Shown here piece by piece: positions 38,668 through 48,415 of a DNA stretch of 64,000 nucleotides. This DNA is from Pirellulales bacterium. GTDB taxonomy: Bacteria > Planctomycetota > Planctomycetia > Pirellulales > JACPPG01. The notes under the pieces are model-generated. The model saw only the letters and a list, made by a program, of their open reading frames with translations. It made no database searches and was not told where the DNA came from. The stretch spans positions 131,911-195,910 of the forward strand of contig DASYDW010000063.1 in NCBI GenBank assembly GCA_036499395.1, in the 5' to 3' direction. The number at the start of each line of letters is the position of its first letter. The stretch's first letter is position 1. Both the position numbers and the translations under genes were made by a program.

Positions 38668-41568
38668 CTACGAGGCGTCGGAAAAATCCGGATCAATCCC
38701 CGGCAACTCCTCGCCGGCAGCCGACCATGGCTCGGTCTGGGCCCAATTCATCCCCGTCTTTACATCCACGACCAGCGGCACTGCGAGCGCCATCACGCCG
38801 GCCATCTCCTCGCGCACCAGTTCCGCGAGCGGTTCCAGCTCCCCGGCCGGCGCCTCGAACAATAATTCATCATGAATCTGCAACAACAGTCGCGCTGATA
38901 ATCCGCGCTCGCGCAGCCGGCTATGCACCGCCAGCATGGCCAGCTTGATCAAGTCGGCCGCTGAACCTTGGATTACGGTATTGATGGCTGTCCGCTCGGG
39001 CAGGTTCCGTTGCCGAGGGGCATCAGGTCGGACGCCGCGAATTGCTCTTTTGCGCCCCAGGATCGTTTTAACATACCCATTTACCCGACATCCTTCCAGT
39101 ATTTTTGCCAGGAATTCATCGACGCCAGAATAGCGTTCGAAATAGGCGGCGATGAAATGTGCAGCCTCGTCCTGTTCGATGTCCAGGCTGTTAGCCAGGC
39201 CGAATGCGCTTTGGCCGTATAGCACGCCGAAGTTGACCGCCTTGGCGCGGCGCCGCATCTCGGACGTGACTCCGTTTGCCGCCACGCCAAAGACCTCGGA
39301 CGCTACTTGCGCGTGGATATCGTCGCCACGCGCAAACGCCGCGCACAATGTTTCATCACCTGAGAAATGCGCCAGCACACGCAACTCGATTTGCGAGTAA
39401 TCTGCCGCGAGCAAACGCCAGTCGGCCGGGCCGGGCAGAAACGCCGAGCGTATGTCGCGCCCTTCCCGCGTACGGATGGGAATGTTCTGCAAGTTCGGAT
39501 CGCTCGAACCTAATCGCCCCGTAGCGGCGACCGCTTGCTGAAACGTGGTGTGTACGCGGCCGGTCCGCGGAGTCACAAGCGTCGGCAGCGCGTCGACATA
39601 GGTGTTCTTCAATTTCGAGTACTGACGAAACTCGATGATCTTGGCTGGCAGCGGATGTTGCGCTGCGAGTTCTTCGAGCACGCTGGCATCCGTGCTGGGG
39701 CCTGATTTGGTGCGCCGTAAAGCTGGCAGCTTTTGCTCGGTGAATAACACCTGCTGCAATTGCTTCGGCGAGGCGACGTTAAACTCGTGGCCAGCCAGAG
39801 CGTAGATTTCTTTTTCCGCTGCCGACACTTTTTCGCCGAAGTCAGCGCTCAAAGCCGCCAGTCGATCGGTGTCGACCCGAATGCCAATCCGCTCCATGTC
39901 GGCCAGTACCACGGCCAGCGGCAACTCGAGATCCACCAGCAAGCGCTCAAGCGTCTCCTCTTGCAAACGTTTCGTCAAAAGGGGCGCCAGCCGTAGCGTA
40001 ACGTCGATCTCTTCGCCAATGCTCTGAGCAATCGCCGCCGCGTCGGCCGTATCCCCTTGCGCGACGGGCGTCATGGCATGATCGAGGTAACGTTGCGAAA
40101 GCTCGCCAAGCGTGTGATTTCGTTCACCGGCATCGAGCAGATAGCTAGCCAACATCGTGTCGAAGGCAAATCCGCGCGGCGCGATGCCGGCGCCGGCCAG
40201 CAAAATCGTGTCATGCTTCGAGTCGCGCGAAATCTTTTCAACGCCCTCGGTTTCGAAAAATGATTTGAGCGCCCCGAGCGTCGTGTCACGGGCAAGCCCA
40301 TCGGCGCCAAACGGCAGATACCAGGCTTCGCCGGGCGTCCAGGCCACGGCCAGCGCGGCCACGTCGGCCTGCACCGTCGGGCCTGCGGACGCGATCACGC
40401 GCACTGCGATGCGCGATTGGGCCATTAACTGCGGCAACCATGCGGCGAACTTTTCGGCCCCGTCGATCGTGTGATAGTTTCCTTGCCAGGTGCTCGGCAC
40501 ACTGGACGATTGCGCCGCGCGCAACTGCTCGGCAAAGCGATGAAAGCCGAAGGCAGCGCACAATGCCAGCGCACGTTCTGGATTGAACGCACCGCGACGT
40601 GCGGCCTGCCAGTCAATCACGATCGGCGTGCTGGTATCGAGCCGGACCAGTTGCCGACTGACGAGCGCTTGCTCGCGCCCGGCGATGACATTCTCGCGGC
40701 GCTTGGTGCCGGCAATTTCACTGGCGTGTTTGAAGATGCCTTCGAGCGTATCGTATTTGTTCAGCAGCTCACGGGCGATCTTCGGACCAATCAGCGGAAT
40801 GCCCGGCACATTGTCGACCGAATCGCCGACGATGGCCTGATAGTCGACAACCTGATCGGGCCGGATTCCCCAATCGGCTGCCAGCGCCCCGGCGTCGTAC
40901 ATCAAGTCCTTGCGAACGTTGTACACCACGACGCGGTCCGTGATCAGTTGCCGGCAATCCTTATCGCCAGTCACCACGTAGCACTCGCCACCGGCGTCGT
41001 GGGTCAGTCGGGCGACCGTCGCCAGCACGTCGTCGGCCTCAAAGCCTTCGAGTTCCAAAATGGGAATGCCGAGCGCTGCGATCATGCGACGCAGCAATGG
41101 GAATTGCGGTCGTAGCTCGCTGGGCATTTCGCTGCGCTGCCCCTTGTAGCCGTCATACAACTCGTGGCGAAAGGTCGGGCCTGACATATCGAACGCGCAA
41201 AACAAATAGTCGGGCTTCTTCTTTTCGAGCAAGAACAACAGGTCGCGTGTAAAACCGAACACCGCGTTCACCGGCTCGCCGCGCGGACTGGTCATTTCCG
41301 GGATCGCGTGAAAGACCTGAAAGATCAGCGAATTGGCATCGATCGCGTAAACGGTCTTGCCTGTCAGGTCCGGCGGCACCGTTGGTCCGTCCGGCGACAG
41401 AAGGGAGACCGGGTCACAATCATCTGCGTCAAATGCGCCGTCACCTGTTGCACTCACATCCGCGTCGCTTTCGAACACTGATTGCGGAGCGGTTGTCACT
41501 CGCTTCGGCGGCGCATCATCTTCCATTCCTGGTAATGATGCCTGACGTGGAGAACGCGATTTGGCCAT
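38668..41568 (-). CDS. polA: DNA polymerase I with a degenerate 3'-5' exonuclease site
   Basis: Gap filling and primer removal in replication and repair. The start at 41568 (MAKSRSPRQASLPG) gives 966 residues; a longer frame from 41736 is unlikely. An ~75-residue leader precedes the 5'-nuclease domain (VYAIDANSLIFQVFHAIP..., CYVVTGDKDCRQLI). The 3'-5' exo region aligns with E. coli Klenow, but Asp355/Glu357 are replaced (IAVRVIASAGPTV), and Tyr497-Asp501 are replaced (SIGEEIDVT); only the third acid (KHD, Asp424) is present. The polymerase domain is intact: LLAADYSQIELRVLAHFSGD, RRRAKAVNFGVLYGQSAFGL, LLLQIHDELLFEAP. So proofreading is probably absent. Confidence 0.95.
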   Translation of the reverse strand: MAKSRSPRQASLPGMEDDAPPKRVTTAPQSVFESDADVSATGDGAFDADDCDPVSLLSPDGPTVPPDLTGKTVYAIDANSLIFQVFHAIPEMTSPRGEPVNAVFGFTRDLLFLLEKKKPDYLFCAFDMSGPTFRHELYDGYKGQRSEMPSELRPQFPLLRRMIAALGIPILELEGFEADDVLATVARLTHDAGGECYVVTGDKDCRQLITDRVVVYNVRKDLMYDAGALAADWGIRPDQVVDYQAIVGDSVDNVPGIPLIGPKIARELLNKYDTLEGIFKHASEIAGTKRRENVIAGREQALVSRQLVRLDTSTPIVIDWQAARRGAFNPERALALCAAFGFHRFAEQLRAAQSSSVPSTWQGNYHTIDGAEKFAAWLPQLMAQSRIAVRVIASAGPTVQADVAALAVAWTPGEAWYLPFGADGLARDTTLGALKSFFETEGVEKISRDSKHDTILLAGAGIAPRGFAFDTMLASYLLDAGERNHTLGELSQRYLDHAMTPVAQGDTADAAAIAQSIGEEIDVTLRLAPLLTKRLQEETLERLLVDLELPLAVVLADMERIGIRVDTDRLAALSADFGEKVSAAEKEIYALAGHEFNVASPKQLQQVLFTEQKLPALRRTKSGPSTDASVLEELAAQHPLPAKIIEFRQYSKLKNTYVDALPTLVTPRTGRVHTTFQQAVAATGRLGSSDPNLQNIPIRTREGRDIRSAFLPGPADWRLLAADYSQIELRVLAHFSGDETLCAAFARGDDIHAQVASEVFGVAANGVTSEMRRRAKAVNFGVLYGQSAFGLANSLDIEQDEAAHFIAAYFERYSGVDEFLAKILEGCRVNGYVKTILGRKRAIRGVRPDAPRQRNLPERTAINTVIQGSAADLIKLAMLAVHSRLRERGLSARLLLQIHDELLFEAPAGELEPLAELVREEMAGVMALAVPLVVDVKTGMNWAQTEPWSAAGEELPGIDPDFSDAS

Positions 41569-41696
41569 GGCAAGTGAATCGAAGGCGGGAAAGGAAAGGC
41601 GACATGAACAGCAACCGCGAGAAGCAGTGCCATGCCGTATCGTATGCCTAATCCCGGCGCCCGCCAACCGGGGCAGAAAGGCCGGATGCCGAAGGT

Positions 41697-42416
41697 TCAA
41701 TGCGAACGGTTTTCCACTCGCGCCGCGGCCAGGCATTCGTCGATCAATCGGCGCGGGGCGCCAATATCGAGTACGTGAACCTTGCCGGTGTATGCCACGG
41801 CACTGGGCTGAAGAAAGCCTGGCTTCTGCGCAACGAATGTGCAGGTGTGCAAACCACGAATGGTATGTCGCGAGGCCAGGCCTGTGTCACAATCGAGTCC
41901 GCTTGGTAGATCAACTGCCAACTTCGCGGCCGGATGCGCGTTGAGCTGATCGATCACAGCATCCAGCGGCGGCCTTGGATCACCATGCGACCCCGTCCCC
42001 AATAGAGCGTCGACAATCCAGCCCGCCCCTTTGAGAAATGTCGCCAAGCGCCCAGCATCATGAGGGCCAGTAAACACCTCGATCGGTACGTCGCTATGCG
42101 CCAAGATCGCATAATTGGCGGCGGCGTCCCCTTGCAGCGTGCCTGGGTCGCACCACAGGCCAACGCGAACCTGATGGCCACGCAGGTCTAGATGTCGAGC
42201 GATCACGAAACCGTCACCGCCGTTGTTGCCGCGGCCACAACAGACAACGACCGGGCCCGCGATGCCGATCTGATACAAGACATCAACCACTCCGCGCCCG
42301 GCATTCTCCATCAGCACCAGGCCGGTCATGCCATATTCGGCCACGGCGCGGCGATCAACCTCCTGCGACTGGCGGCGATTGAGAGTTGGGATTGGCATGA
42401 TCGGCATTGTAGCCAT
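41697..42416 (-). CDS. nnrE: NAD(P)H-hydrate epimerase (YjeF N-terminal domain)
   Basis: Epimerises damaged R-NAD(P)HX to the S form for repair. 239 residues with GMTGLVLMENAGRGVVDVL, VVCCGRGNNGGDGFVIARHL, WIVDALLGTGSHGDPR and KLAVDLPSGLDCDTG. Only the epimerase domain is encoded; the dehydratase (NnrD) is not fused, unlike many bacterial homologues. Located 128 bases upstream of polA on the same strand, and diverges from the FmdB-like gene. Confidence 0.9.
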   Translation of the reverse strand: MATMPIMPIPTLNRRQSQEVDRRAVAEYGMTGLVLMENAGRGVVDVLYQIGIAGPVVVCCGRGNNGGDGFVIARHLDLRGHQVRVGLWCDPGTLQGDAAANYAILAHSDVPIEVFTGPHDAGRLATFLKGAGWIVDALLGTGSHGDPRPPLDAVIDQLNAHPAAKLAVDLPSGLDCDTGLASRHTIRGLHTCTFVAQKPGFLQPSAVAYTGKVHVLDIGAPRRLIDECLAAARVENRSH

Positions 42417-42591
42417 TACGGCAACAACACCTACCGCCAGAGCCGATGTACCGCTTTTCGAGCAGCAAATTGCATAGGGGCGCTGACGTTCCTCTGACGG
42501 AGCGAGTCGAATTGGCTGCCGCCTGGCGGTCGGCTAAAATACAATCGTCCCCGTTAGAACGGGCGAGAATCCTTTGATCGCGGAGCTAATC

Positions 42592-42822
42592 ATGCCCCTT
42601 TACGAATATACCTGCACCGGCTGCGGCGACCATTTTGAGCTGTTGGTGCGTGCCAATGAGAAACCGGCCTGCCCCGATTGCGGTAGCACGCGCGTCGAGA
42701 AGCAGCTCAGCGTTCCGGCTGCTCACACAGCGAAGGGGGCGAGCTTGCCAGTCTGCCAACCGCAACCACGCTCGGGCGGTTGCGGCGCGCCATGGTGCGG
42801 CACGGGCAGATGTGGGATGTGA
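42592..42822 (+). CDS. FmdB-family zinc ribbon protein
   Basis: 76 residues starting MPLYEYTCTGCGDHFELL, the standard FmdB opening. Two CxxC pairs (CTGC and CPDC) form the zinc ribbon; a Cys/Gly-rich tail (GGCGAPWCGTGRCGM) follows. I use the ATG at 42592; an ATG 18 bases upstream adds MIAELI. Some members are described as regulators of formamidase, but the function is mostly unknown. Confidence 0.88.
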   Translation: MPLYEYTCTGCGDHFELLVRANEKPACPDCGSTRVEKQLSVPAAHTAKGASLPVCQPQPRSGGCGAPWCGTGRCGM

Positions 42823-42834
42823 AGAAACGCAGAG

Positions 42835-42893
42835 TGCAAAATGATGAATGATGAGCCGGTGCGATGCAGGGTTCAACCATTCATCATTCTGCA
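42835..42893. repeat. Imperfect inverted repeat, AATGATGAATG family, between convergent genes
   Basis: TGCAAAATGATGAATGA (42835-42851) matches the complement of 42877-42893 at 15 of 17 positions. The AATGATG motif repeats with a 7-base period. A related GTGGTGAATGATGAACTC occurs in the loop of the repeat at 29304-29478. It fills the gap between the FmdB-like and exported-protein stops. Confidence 0.7.
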
Positions 42894-42913
42894 ATCATCG
42901 TTCTGCAATTCGC

Positions 42914-44218
42914 TTACGGAACCAGCGCCACGCCTGCTACCCACACGCCGGCCTCGAGCAAGGCACCTCGCAAGCTGATCGGCACCGGCGGGATGATGAA
43001 CGGAGCACAATCGCCCGGCCGGTAGTAGCCCAGCGGGTAGATGCACTCTAGCGGCGGCTCGACTCCCATCATGTAGGGGAGGATCGGCAGCGTCAGGTAG
43101 AACTTCGTAGCCGATATGATCGGCTGCAAGAACGGCGAACAAGTCTGGCCATATCGTTCCAGCTCGACGTCTTCGAAGTACAGCGGCTTGTGGCAAAGCG
43201 AGGAAGCTTTCCAGGCGAACAGCGTGCTCTGGAAATTGCGCGGCACGAATTGCTCGTCGCCCAATCCGCACTCGACGGGGAACTCGCCCGGCTCGGCAGC
43301 GATGTTCGTGCTGATGTCCGACAGCTTCTTCACGTACTCGCGCGGCGTCGGGCAGTTGTACGGAAGCGCCTGAGCCAGTTCCGTCGGGGGCGTAGGTTCA
43401 TTGGCCGAATCGCGCTGCGGCGCCAGCTTGGGCACCTGTTCGAGCCGGGGCGCGGCGTCGCCGAACGGATCTTGCACGGCGCTGCGATCCTGCATCGCGG
43501 TATGCACCGCTTTTGCACGGGTCGGCTTGCGCACCAGTTCCAAAGTGGGAACCTGATCATCGCCGAACGGGTCGAGTTGCGGCTCGTCGTGCGATGCCAA
43601 CTTGATCGTGAGGGTGCTGCCATTTCCGCCCAACGTGGTACTTGTTTGCGGCGCTGGCGCGGCATCGGCCAATCGCTGCACTGTCATCGGTTTACGAACG
43701 CGAACCGTTTTGATCGGTTTAGCCGCGGGCTCAGCAGGCAGCTCGGCCGGCTCGGTCTTGAAGGACATTTCAGACTGGGACGTCATGGATTTGGACGTTG
43801 CTGTTTGGGACATTGCTGTCGTCCCGTTGTCCGCAGATTTTTTCGCGGCGCTCTTCGACACCGGCGCGGCATTCGAGGTCGAACTCGCTTTGGGCGATGC
43901 CTTGGCTTCTGCCGTTTTGGGCGCGGCCGGGGCCGCCTCGTCGGCGAACGGATTCAAAATGGCGTTGCTCGAGTCGAGCGTGTCGGTTGTGACCGCCGCT
44001 TTGGGCGCTCGCCATTTCAGATTCGAGTTGCTGGATTTGCTAGCGGTCGTTTTCACGGCATCCGGCGTCGTGCCGGCCAGTGTTGGCGACACGGCCAGGG
44101 CCAGGGCGGTCACCGCCGCCAGCGGCAGTCGCGCGGCGAGCAACCGCGCGCTAGTTCGAATCGCCCGACGAATACTGGGCGCTGTAGTTCGGTGCTTCCT
44201 GCGTAATGGCAATGTCAT
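42914..44218 (-). CDS. Exported Ala/Ser/Pro-rich planctomycete protein
   Basis: About 434 residues. The N-terminus ([36 protein letters not shown]) looks like a long signal peptide. A low-complexity Ala/Ser/Lys/Thr region (about 60-180) is followed by short repeats of 'DPFGDD...LELVRKP' type and a C-terminal Cys-containing domain ending [16 protein letters not shown] with [21 protein letters not shown]. The same C-terminal type is found beside other planctomycete genes, but it is unnamed. The start chosen ([15 protein letters not shown]) overlaps the end of guaB by 68 bases; a start after the guaB stop (a TTG within the signal peptide) is possible. Function unknown. Confidence 0.65.
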   Translation of the reverse strand: MTLPLRRKHRTTAPSIRRAIRTSARLLAARLPLAAVTALALAVSPTLAGTTPDAVKTTASKSSNSNLKWRAPKAAVTTDTLDSSNAILNPFADEAAPAAPKTAEAKASPKASSTSNAAPVSKSAAKKSADNGTTAMSQTATSKSMTSQSEMSFKTEPAELPAEPAAKPIKTVRVRKPMTVQRLADAAPAPQTSTTLGGNGSTLTIKLASHDEPQLDPFGDDQVPTLELVRKPTRAKAVHTAMQDRSAVQDPFGDAAPRLEQVPKLAPQRDSANEPTPPTELAQALPYNCPTPREYVKKLSDISTNIAAEPGEFPVECGLGDEQFVPRNFQSTLFAWKASSLCHKPLYFEDVELERYGQTCSPFLQPIISATKFYLTLPILPYMMGVEPPLECIYPLGYYRPGDCAPFIIPPVPISLRGALLEAGVWVAGVALVP

Positions 44219-45632
44219 GAGGATGACTCTCCCGCACACTAGCCGCTGTGACTTGGATAAATCGCGCATCCCTTCGCAAATCCTCGATCCCACGTGCGCC
44301 GCAGTAACCCATGCCGGCTCGCAGTCCGCCGATCAATTGATAGACGAACGCGCTTAAGCTGCCTTTGAAGGGGACACGTCCTTCGACCCCTTCGGGCACG
44401 AATTTTTCGCTGCCGCGTTCTCCTCCACCTTGTCGGTATCGCTCGCTCGAGCCTTTGACCATGGCTCCCATCGAGCCCATGCCGCGATAAATTTTGAAAG
44501 TTCGCCCCTGGTACAGGATCAACTCGCCCGGGCTCTCGGCCAGGCCGGCGAACAATCCGCCGATCATCACCGAGTGGGCGCCAGCAGCGATGGCTTTCGT
44601 CATGTCGCCCGAGTAGCGGATGCCACCATCGGCAACGATCGGTATGCCAGCGGCACTAGCAGCCTGGGCAGCCTGATACACGGCCGTGACCTGCGGCACA
44701 CCGACGCCCGAGATGATCCGCGTCGTGCATATCGACCCAGGACCAATCCCGACTTTGACGGCATCCGCGCCCGCGGCGATCAGATCGTGGCATCCCTCCT
44801 TGGTAGCGACGTTTCCAGCAATGACGTCGATGTCCCAACGTTGTTTGATACCGCGGACGGTTTCGACCACGTTGGTCGAATGGCCGTGGGCACTATCAAC
44901 CACTAGCACGTCGACATCTTTGCTGAGCAGGCTTTCGGCCCGCTCGTACTCGTGAACTCCGATAGCAGCGCCAACCCGTAGCCTGCCTTGCCTATCTTTG
45001 CAGGCATTCGGAAACCGGCGCATCTTGTCGATATCTTTGATCGTAATCAGCCCGGTTAGTCTGTTATTTTCGTCAACCAGTAGAAGTTTCTCGACCTTAT
45101 TTGCCATCAGGATCTTTTCAGCTTCCTCAAGCGTCACATTCCCCGTGGCCGTCACCAGGTGCTGGCTGGTCATGACCTCGGCGATACGCATGTCGCTAGC
45201 TTCGAGAAAGCGCAGGTCGCGACGGGTCAGGATGCCGGCCAGCCGGCCCGAGGGTTCGGTGATCGGCAAGCCCGAGACGTTGTGCTGGGCCATGATCTCG
45301 CGCGCCTTGCCCACCGTGGCGTCGGGGGGCAGCGTGACCGGATCGAAGATGATGCCGTTGGCGCTGCGTTTGACCTTGTCGACCTCTTTGGTCTGCATGT
45401 CGATCGACATGTTCTTATGAATGACGCCCAGGCCGCCCTCTTGCGCCAGGGCGATCGCCATGTCACTCTCGGTGACCGTGTCCATGGGCGACGAGAGCAG
45501 CGGGATGTTCAGCTTGATGCGCCGCGTGAGCCGGGTCGAGACATCACACTCACCAGGAATCACTTCGCTGTAGCGCGGCTCGAGCAGGACGTCGTCGAAC
45601 GTAATCCCTTCGTACTGCAGCTTGTCTTGCAT
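44151..45632 (-). CDS. guaB: Inosine-5'-monophosphate dehydrogenase
   Basis: Oxidises IMP to XMP, the committed step to GMP. 493 residues. N-terminal [18 protein letters not shown], two CBS domains in the middle ([23 protein letters not shown] and [22 protein letters not shown]), catalytic Cys loop [20 protein letters not shown], flap MGSMGAM. The C-terminus ends in a Ser-rich tail. Overlaps the next gene downstream at its 3' end. The ATG at 45632 has GGAGGTGCC just upstream. Confidence 0.96.
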   Translation of the reverse strand: MQDKLQYEGITFDDVLLEPRYSEVIPGECDVSTRLTRRIKLNIPLLSSPMDTVTESDMAIALAQEGGLGVIHKNMSIDMQTKEVDKVKRSANGIIFDPVTLPPDATVGKAREIMAQHNVSGLPITEPSGRLAGILTRRDLRFLEASDMRIAEVMTSQHLVTATGNVTLEEAEKILMANKVEKLLLVDENNRLTGLITIKDIDKMRRFPNACKDRQGRLRVGAAIGVHEYERAESLLSKDVDVLVVDSAHGHSTNVVETVRGIKQRWDIDVIAGNVATKEGCHDLIAAGADAVKVGIGPGSICTTRIISGVGVPQVTAVYQAAQAASAAGIPIVADGGIRYSGDMTKAIAAGAHSVMIGGLFAGLAESPGELILYQGRTFKIYRGMGSMGAMVKGSSERYRQGGGERGSEKFVPEGVEGRVPFKGSLSAFVYQLIGGLRAGMGYCGARGIEDLRRDARFIQVTAASVRESHPHDIAITQEAPNYSAQYSSGDSN

Positions 45633-45863
45633 GGCGGCACCTCCAGGATGGTCTACCGGGCACGAAAATCCACCGGAACGACAGCCACAGAGGGGCCTGC
45701 GACTGTAGCCCCGTATTATGCGACTTTCGGCGGGATTCGCCTAGGGGCCGGGGCAGTTCCGCCGCCGAACCGCCGTTCGCATCGCGACGGGAAGGCGCCA
45801 AGCCTGGGATATGGGCGACAGCTGGCTCGCAATCGGTACGAATTCGCTAGAAGGAATTCTGCG

Positions 45864-46520
45864 TCACGGGTCAATTTTTAGAAACCCGAAAGCCAAAAGA
45901 TGACCGTGATGGTCGACGGCGTATGGATATTGCTTCTTTAAGTCCTCAACAAGCGGCAGCGCCAGCTCCCGCTTACGTTCATCACCAACGAGGTAGTGCT
46001 TAGCAAGGAGAAAGCGCGCATATGCGCCGACTTGTACGCCATCGCCATAAAAGCAGTCGCTATGCCGACTAATGGCTTGGTTTAGCAGCTTTACCTTCTC
46101 GTTCCCAACGGCCATTTGCGCGAGATACAGAACGGCACAGCCTGTGCGATTTAGATCGGGATACTTCTCGACCATTTGTTCCAAACACGCCTTGGCTTCT
46201 GGGCTGCGCCAATTCTTGTTGGCAACTTGGTAGAGTTGCTCGGCGGCGAATAACTCTTCCTGCGAATGCTTTTCAATATCCTTCTTCATGCGCGCACGAG
46301 CTTCGAGCTGCTGAGCCTCGCGCGCCTTCTCGTTGTCGATCGTCCCATTAGTAGAACCCGAGTCACCTTCGAGCCGTGCAAGCCTCGCCTCAAGATCATC
46401 GACGCGTTTCTTCAGAGCCTCGATCTGTGCGTCTTTCGTATCGGGTTGCTGAGCCCAGGCGACACTCTTTGGCAGCGCAAAGGCCAAAACGACAATGACG
46501 GCGATGCGCACATGTGACAT
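45864..46520 (-). CDS. Exported coiled-coil protein with TPR-like helices
   Basis: 218 residues. Signal peptide MSHVRIAVIVVLAFALPKSVAWAQQ, then a coiled coil (DAQIEALKKRVDDLEARLARLEGD), and a helical region with AAEQLYQVANKNWRSPEAKACLEQMVEKYPDLNRTGCAVLYLAQMA, similar to tetratricopeptide-type repeats. No catalytic motif. It precedes a PEP-CTERM gene that reads in the same direction. Probably an envelope protein for protein-protein contact. Confidence 0.75.
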   Translation of the reverse strand: MSHVRIAVIVVLAFALPKSVAWAQQPDTKDAQIEALKKRVDDLEARLARLEGDSGSTNGTIDNEKAREAQQLEARARMKKDIEKHSQEELFAAEQLYQVANKNWRSPEAKACLEQMVEKYPDLNRTGCAVLYLAQMAVGNEKVKLLNQAISRHSDCFYGDGVQVGAYARFLLAKHYLVGDERKRELALPLVEDLKKQYPYAVDHHGHLLAFGFLKIDP

Positions 46521-46550
46521 GAGAGCTCTCCCCTTTTTGAACTGGCTCGA

Positions 46551-47225
46551 TTATCCCACTTTGCACTTTGACGTCTTTCGAAAACGCAGTGCGAGCCCGC
46601 CTGCCGCGATGAACGCCAGCAACAGCGTCCCTGGCTCCGGCACCACGCGCATCGAGAGCGTCGCTCCGGCGATATCCGCATCCGCCACGGGGAAAGGCGC
46701 CACATTCGGCGCGATCGTGGCGAATGTGTATTGCTCGACGAATACGCTCTGAGCGAAGGGAATTTGCGTCGCGAACGTGATCGGCCCCGCGGCCGTTGCC
46801 ACCATTTCAATTCGGTCCAACAAATTGGGGCCCACACCCGGTGGACCAACAGGGCCATTCACTGTGACGACAACGGAACCGCCGACCCGCATGTCATCGG
46901 GCGTCGGTATCGTCATCCTTTGCATCGTCGGCACCGGATAGGCTACTCCGGGCTGGACGCTTCCGGTGGGCGCGACCTTTGTCGAATCGAACAGAATATC
47001 GGTCGCGGCCGACAGCGCGCCGGCGTTGGGTCCCAGGTCAGTCCTCAGATCCAGGATCGAAACATCAAGCCAGAATGTCTGACCGACGACAAGCGGTCCC
47101 GTGATCGGCTGATCCGCGTCGTCTGTGATCGCCAGCGACCATGCGACGACAGCGCCGGACGCCCCCGTGGCGATTGTGAACAGCCCCCAAAGAACCAAAA
47201 TGCCAATTCTCACTGCCTGACGCAT
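46551..47225 (-). CDS. PEP-CTERM exported protein
   Basis: 224 residues from the ATG at 47225 (MRQAVRIGILVLWGLFTIATGASG, signal peptide), preceded by GAGGGG. The mature part is beta-rich with a 'cohesin/Ig-like' look (WLDVSILDLRTDLGPNAGALSAATDILFDSTKV) and ends in the sorting signal VVPEPGTLLLAFIAAGGLAL + RFRKTSKCKVG. The longer frame upstream starts without a signal sequence and is rejected. Third PEP-CTERM protein in this window. Confidence 0.85.
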   Translation of the reverse strand: MRQAVRIGILVLWGLFTIATGASGAVVAWSLAITDDADQPITGPLVVGQTFWLDVSILDLRTDLGPNAGALSAATDILFDSTKVAPTGSVQPGVAYPVPTMQRMTIPTPDDMRVGGSVVVTVNGPVGPPGVGPNLLDRIEMVATAAGPITFATQIPFAQSVFVEQYTFATIAPNVAPFPVADADIAGATLSMRVVPEPGTLLLAFIAAGGLALRFRKTSKCKVG

Positions 47226-47692
47226 GCGCGGCCCCTCTAAGTCACGAAGATATTTCCCTGCTGGCATTCCGACGAAAACTTGCACAAGAGATGCCGTAAC
47301 GGGTGCGAAGCGGAAGATGACAGAACGGCTGTAGAGCCGCGGCGCGTTATCGAGGAAGGCTTGCTGCAGCCGTATCACGCTTGGAAACCGACCCAAAGGC
47401 GTGAAATCAGCGAGAACGAATCAGGAGCAGCGCGGCATTTCGGCTTGCTTCGCTGTCCGACGAGAATCTGACGGCCTCGCAACGCGTGCGCCACGACGCC
47501 CCTTGAACACGGGCGCTGGTCCTCTGCTTCCGGTAGTCGCACGCCTACATTAGCGAGCCGAACGGCCGATCAGGCCGCGAAAGAGTGTTAAGCAATTCGA
47601 CTCGCCGCATCGTAGAGGGCTATTAACGAGCAGTCAACAAAATTTTATGTAACGTGCGGCGTGTCACATTGCGCAAACTGCGACGCCAGAAA
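47226..47692. other. Intergenic stretch before the methyltransferase 3' end
   Basis: No gene is supported. It contains the promoter region of the PEP-CTERM gene; no clear boxes are seen. Confidence 0.4.
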
Positions 47693-48370
47693 TCATGTTG
47701 CCGCGACTCGCAGCATTTCATGGCCACCCTGCTGAAACTCGTAGGGCACGTTCCGTATGTCTACGCGGTAGCCGGGCGCAGCCAAATGCTCACAGACCGG
47801 CGCGACATGCACACTGCGGCGACAGTCAAGGTCCACCAGCGGAAATACTCGCACCTCACGGGCCACCCGCAACATCTCTGCAATCGCCTGGCGATGAAAC
47901 TCGGCGTCGAAATGCGCCGAATAGAGGAACAAAAAGTGGGAACACAGTGCCACATCGAATGCACGATCTGCAAACGGCAAATTTGGCAGCGCCGCGGCGA
48001 TGTACCTTTGCTCGGCGCGGCCACGATCGAAATCGGCCAGAAATCGCCGCATCGCCGTCAGGCGATAGTCAACCAGATGATCCGGATCGCGGAAAAAGTC
48101 CCAGCGAAAGTTCTGCGGGAGCGCTTTCACCTGCGCAATCATTCCTGGATAGCACTCGTGAACGCGCGACTCGATTTGCGCGCCCGTGAAGGAGTAAATC
48201 GGATCGCACGAAACGATCCGATGGCCGAGCACCGTGGCCTCGGCGTTGAAGCTGGCCGGGCCGTCGCCGCAACCGAGAATCCGGCCCGCTAAATCAGTAG
48301 CGGTCAAATCGAACATCGCCCGATACTCATCGAGCGATCGTCCCCACGGGATAACGTCGGCGAGCTTCAT
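47693..48370 (-). CDS. Class I SAM-dependent methyltransferase-like protein
   Basis: 225 residues with a Rossmann-type glycine-rich loop GRILGCGDGPASFNAEA, VSCDPIY as motif II and FDVALCSHFLFLYSAHFDAEFH as the motif IV region; REVRVFPLVDLDC is a further strand. The C-terminus ends LRVAAT. Substrate is unknown; the acceptor pocket cannot be read. Follows the oxidoreductase gene by 45 bases on the same strand, so the two are probably co-expressed. Confidence 0.8.
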   Translation of the reverse strand: MKLADVIPWGRSLDEYRAMFDLTATDLAGRILGCGDGPASFNAEATVLGHRIVSCDPIYSFTGAQIESRVHECYPGMIAQVKALPQNFRWDFFRDPDHLVDYRLTAMRRFLADFDRGRAEQRYIAAALPNLPFADRAFDVALCSHFLFLYSAHFDAEFHRQAIAEMLRVAREVRVFPLVDLDCRRSVHVAPVCEHLAAPGYRVDIRNVPYEFQQGGHEMLRVAAT

Positions 48371-48415
48371 GACCGCTTCCCGTAATGCGCATTCGATTGA
48401 TGTAGCGAGTTACTT

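Noticed and set aside
28207-45668. 16-base string CTACCGGGCACGAAAA shared by 28207-28222 and 45653-45668
   Set aside because: About one such match is expected by chance in 64 kb, and the flanks do not match.
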